Source: Oidiodendron maius Zn (taxonomy: Eukaryota > Ascomycota > Leotiomycetes > Myxotrichaceae). Taken from it: a stretch of 64,000 nucleotides of DNA. Under the pieces are notes generated by a model that was not told the DNA's origin, searched no databases, and worked only from the letters and a program-made list of their open reading frames with translations. Position numbers and translations under genes: made by a program. Location of the stretch: the NCBI GenBank assembly GCA_000827325.1, contig KN832870.1, forward strand, positions 2,852,001 to 2,916,000, written 5' to 3'. Positions 60,260-64,000 of this stretch are shown here, piece after piece (position 1 is the first letter of the stretch; each line of letters opens with the position of its first letter).

Positions 60260-61475
60260 TCACAGTGGACAATAAACATGATTTAGCAGTGTCGATTCAA
60301 ATCCCATGGTCTTAGCCTTATCTTGTTCCATATGGGCTATTATTGCATCCGCAATAATCCTCTGTCCTGTCGATCGAGGGTGAAAGACTCTCAAGTCTGA
60401 ATCAGGAAGCCGAAAGAGTGAGGTGATCTTCTCGAATCTCCTTTTAACTAGAACAACGACTCCGGAGTCCTGGTTAGGGATCGACACGTCTCTGCTCCCA
60501 CGCTCGAAGAATAGCAGTCTGGGTCGATTAACGTTAGGTTCATTGATACCGACCTCACATAGCCTGCCATTACAATGACCGAAATACGGATCGTAGTTCA
60601 CATACGTGACACGCGGTCCGACTCGTTCGGCAGCATCCTTGATCTCGGCATTAACGAGGTCGATCAAATCGTTGTACTTCTGGCGGTGATAGTGATCGAG
60701 TGGTTTCCTGCCTAGCAGAGATACGCTCACGAAGTTACATTGGGGAGTGTTAGGATTGAAAAATTTTGCATAACCCGTTATGTAGATGCGACCCGTATCA
60801 GGTGTGATTTTGGTGCCCAAGTGCCGTAGAAGCCTGTCGAGGGAAAGTGGGAGGACATCGTTGATGTAAGCACGTCCTGCTGCCATAGTCCTTTCGCATG
60901 AGTTCGTTCCGATGCCAAAGATGCAGGTATCTACGATTTTGCCAAATCCGACGTCGTTCCCTCCTGCCGTGATCGTTATCTGCAATTCATATCAGCCATT
61001 CTCATTTACCTTTAAAAGAGGTGGGAATATGGAATGATAACGCTCTTACAACGTCAAATTTGGTGGTGAGCTGGGGGATCTGCCTCTCCACAACATCCCG
61101 TATGGTGGCGCCGGCGCATGTTAGAGGCTCAAATCTTCTTCCATTCCCGTTGCCCAGCCTGGGATCGGTATTGATGAGGTAAGGGTAAGAGTGGTGGTAG
61201 CGCCGACATGTTCTATCGAGGACTTGACCCGCTCCAAGGCCACTAGCATAGGAGTCTCCCAGCGCTGCAAATGTGTCGATGGAGAGACCGAATTCTCTCC
61301 GAGGCGTGAGGACATTGCCTTGGGACGTGGAGTTGCACTGTGCTTCGATTGGCTGTGGTGTGGAGAGAGTAGATCTCCGGTCGCAGATGACGAATGGAGA
61401 AGGCGTTACTGCTGAGATGAGGCCAACGACGACGACAAAGTGGGCAAGAATGTTGTCGGGCCAGGAGACCCTCAT
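60260..61475 (-). CDS. Secreted SGNH/GDSL esterase-lipase
   Basis: Two exons, 61475-61050 and 60979-60260, give 381 residues. The N-terminus is a signal-peptide-like stretch (ILAHFVVVVGLISAVTPSPF). Block I is TFAALGDSYASGLGAG with the nucleophile Ser75. LTCAGATIRDV supplies the Gly of block II. Block III is ITAGGNDVGFG, with Asn150 formed just after the splice. The general-base His is His342 in LRVFHPRSTGQ. This order fits the SEST-type SGNH hydrolases (secreted esterases/lipases) found in fungi and actinobacteria. Multiple Cys probably form disulfides (CIFGIGTNSC, HCNGRLC). There is no GPI or repeat tail, unlike the other SGNH enzyme in the window. The substrate is unknown. Confidence 0.9.
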
Positions 61476-63880
61476 GTTGGAACAGAACAGAAATGGGCTT
61501 CCTCAAGATTAAGATACGGAGGATAGCAGCATTCCAAAGAAATTGTCTGGCTAGTGATGGAATGAAGGAAAGTTAGAATGAGATGTGACGAGAACACTTA
61601 GTCTTGACGGACAATGACGCAGTCTAAAAAGCCAATTTAAACCACTTTAAGAATGATTTGGACGGGTCTATCATGGCCGACCGCGCCTACCCGCACCTCC
61701 CAACTTCTGGTTTCACTTGGCTTTCCTACTAATCGCCAAAAAACTTGAGCGTCTGCATAGGTTATTCATATTCTATGCTCAACGGTTACCGCAAAGATGT
61801 GCAGCCCACCTTTTTGGTGCGAGAGCAGTTACTGAGATGGCAGCTTTGCCGGATCTGATTGAGCATGAAAGAGTCACAGCTGCAGGGGAACGGTCACTAA
61901 GACAATAATGCCGATCTTAAGATGTCGGTTCAGAGAGGTAGAAAATCTGGAGGCTAATCCAGGCGCAGTTGTTACATGGCCGCGTAAAGTTGCTAAGACC
62001 CAACAGTCCGGTCTATAAGCTTAGACCAATATCGCGCCAATTCAGGGCATCTCAAGCCCACTGCCATATTTTACGCACTCTCATTTGGAGACTTTCCAAC
62101 TACTGGTGCGGTAGCACATTCCTATTTGGTAGAGAGTGTAGGTGGATCGAGCTCGCGAGCTAGCCTCGCACAGAAAGTGTCAATAAAAGCTGAGATCATG
62201 TATAACAGGTCTATGCATCATCGATCGTACGAGCCTTTTGCTCACACTGGCTCTTCTGAGAAGATCAACCCCCCCGAAGAAACAAGAACAAGAAGTCCTT
62301 CAGGATTACCGATGTGGCGTAAAAGTCCAAAATTGAAGAAAAGTAGATCAGACGAGTGACATTAAGCAGGTGCACATGCTATAGCTAGACAAACGGCAAT
62401 CAAACTTGAGTGCCGCTGAAGACCTGGGACTCACGGTTTGATTAGCTGAGTACCTGGAAAAGATTGTAATTGGCGGCTCTTAGCCGGATGAAAGAACTGT
62501 AGTGCTCCTTTGCACATGGTGAAGATGCTACTCTAACGACCCGAACCTAATGGTGCCATTAGCAGTCGTTGAAGACGGGTACTAGTGTTTCTGGGCCAGA
62601 TGTAGCGGTGTAGAGGTTTAATAAAAGGTAGCAAGATCGATATAGGCAGCTGTGGGCTATTCTCCAATGAGAAGAGATTGATAAGAAAAGAATCTAAGAG
62701 TATTATGGTGTTCGGCACAATCAAACATATTGAGCCCTCTAAGGCCATTTCCCCCACTATTCTGATCCCACTTTAGTGGAGATGCCTGAAGGCTGGAGGG
62801 CGCGGACAGGCACCGGTCTGTCTGCGCCTCTGCGATGAGAATATGTGCCTCCCAAGGTCGCACATACCATTCCATTCCTGAATCCAAAAGGCGCCAAGTA
62901 AAATCCACTGCTCCTCACTTCAATGCAGAAACATTGCAAAGAGAGTAGGTTTAGGAAAGCGAAGGAATTTAAGGTACGTCACCGAAGGTCTGGCCTGGTG
63001 TCTGGAGCCGCGCGCTTACCGCGCCGCCGCCAGAGCCAAATCATTAAGGCAAACGCCTGAGAATGCGGCGAAAGACCGAACAGCCTCAAGATTGCGGCAT
63101 GCAACAAAAAACAATAGCTAATGCACTCCTACATCGCGATCAGCAAAGTTCGGCAAAACCAACCGTTGGGGGCCGAAACACTGGATGCCGGGACGGGTAA
63201 GCACAATGCGACACACGTGACAACAGTCAATAGTGGTAAAAAAGTTAACAGTAGAAGTAATTCAATCTCCTCTTCAGGAAAAGTGAGAGAAAAGGGGACG
63301 CTGATAGACATGTATATGTGTCTAGTTGCGAGAAAATCAACAGAACCGTCTCCATGTACTTCCCTCTCGCGAGGCATCTTCTAGGTTCACGATGTTTAGA
63401 TCTAGGGCATCCTCAATTGTAGCACAACCAGTTAGAGGCATCTGCATCATGATAACTTAAGCCCTAAGCATATTGGAGAATCATCGTTGCCTTGCTGGAG
63501 CTGGCCACATAGGAGGGTTATTGGGGCTTGAGAACAAACTTGGGCTTTTCCCTGCTGACACCACAATAAATTCGGCTTCATGCGGCGATGTAGGATCGAG
63601 AGCCGTTTTGGAGATGCATGGCAGCTCATTTTTGACAAATGTAATAAATTGGAAATGGGACACAAAAGAGGAGGGGAGATAAACATTAGTCACGTGACCG
63701 ATATAGTGGAACGGCTCTCGGCTGCAAGGCTTCCCCAATCAGCCAGCCCATGTGACGATGGAAACTGGAGTGGTTTGAAGTGTGAAGACAACAAGACACC
63801 TTTTAAACTTAAGGACGCTGCCTTGTGCCCTTTCCTCCTAGACTTCACCAATCTATCGCGAACCCATCACAACCGCCAAT
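61476..63880. other. 2.4 kb intergenic region before YKT6
   Basis: No gene is supported on either strand. Short frames at 61.7-62.4 kb and 62.6-62.9 kb lack domains and splice partners. The last few hundred bases, with pyrimidine-rich sequence near 63,825-63,840, are the YKT6 promoter and leader. Confidence 0.5.
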
Positions 63881-64000
63881 ATGAAGTTGCACTACATTGG
63901 CGTACGTATTTGTTGCGGAACAACCTCTCTAGACTCTGAAACTGACACCTTCTCCCAGATAATCAAGAACGAATCGAAACCGGCCCACGAGCTCTGCGCC
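63881..64000 (+). CDS. YKT6: SNARE Ykt6, 5' end only (cut by window edge)
   Basis: Ykt6 is a prenylated R-SNARE used in ER-Golgi, vacuolar and autophagosome fusion. Exon 1, 63881-63901, reads MKLHYIG. After a 57-bp intron (GTACGT to CCCAG), exon 2 starts at 63,959 with IIKNESKPAHELCA, and the window ends inside it. This matches the start of Ykt6 longin domains (M-K-L-x-Y-I-G, then R/K-N-x-x-K-P-A-x-E-L). Only 21 residues are visible, so the SNARE motif and C-terminal CAAX box lie outside. Confidence 0.85.
   Translation, partial: MKLHYIGVRICCGTTSLDSETDTFSQIIKNESKPAHELCA

Overview
The window is nuclear DNA of a filamentous ascomycete (Pezizomycotina, perhaps a leotiomycete; the class is an inference). 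It shows short GT-AG introns, mostly 45-75 bp, with CTAAC/CTGAC-like branch sites, and fungal-type proteins: Utp21, Vip1, Ku70, Gpi2, Atg29, Hem15, a Zn2Cys6 regulator and a hybrid C2H2/Zn2Cys6 regulator. I rebuilt exon structures by eye. All 18 multi- or single-exon models that I call as real genes keep one open frame from start to stop, except ykt6, which runs off the right edge.

Layout. 1-4.4 kb: mostly gene-free, with one small cysteine-rich candidate at 1032-1196 and several short tandem repeats. 4.5-17.5 kb: VIP1 (-) and UTP21 (+) share a 612 bp divergent promoter, followed by a GT31/Fringe-like glycosyltransferase (+) and a CE3-like SGNH esterase with a GPI-type tail (-). 17.5-30.9 kb: a gene-poor middle with only a small secreted/membrane protein (+) and a Zn2Cys6 factor (-), plus uncertain coding-like remnants near 19.2-20.1 kb. 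30.9-47.6 kb: pirin (-), a decayed tract with a possible SINE-like pol III promoter, an aldo-keto reductase (-) divergent to KU70 (+), a TMEM184-type membrane protein (+), GPI2 (-), a decayed tract with a candidate MITE, a hybrid zinc-finger regulator (+) and a glycine/histidine-rich secreted peptide (-). 48.9-57.4 kb: a double-CCCH protein (+), ATG29 (-) divergent to ferrochelatase HEM15 (+), and an MFS transporter (+). 58.5-64 kb: a secreted repeat protein (+), a secreted SGNH hydrolase (-), and the first two exons of YKT6 (+) at the right edge.

Most genes are unrelated housekeeping functions: inositol pyrophosphates, ribosome biogenesis, end joining, GPI anchors, autophagy, heme and SNARE fusion. 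I see no biosynthetic cluster, CRISPR array, rRNA or convincing tRNA. Accessory content consists of the secreted or wall-associated proteins. The most unusual features are the Arg/Glu/His repeat protein with 117 bp DNA repeats, a 10-nt microexon in ATG29, a GC-AG intron in KU70, a CE3-like enzyme lacking the usual block III Asn, a predicted [2Fe-2S] ferrochelatase, and a two-finger CCCH protein with an SH3-like segment.
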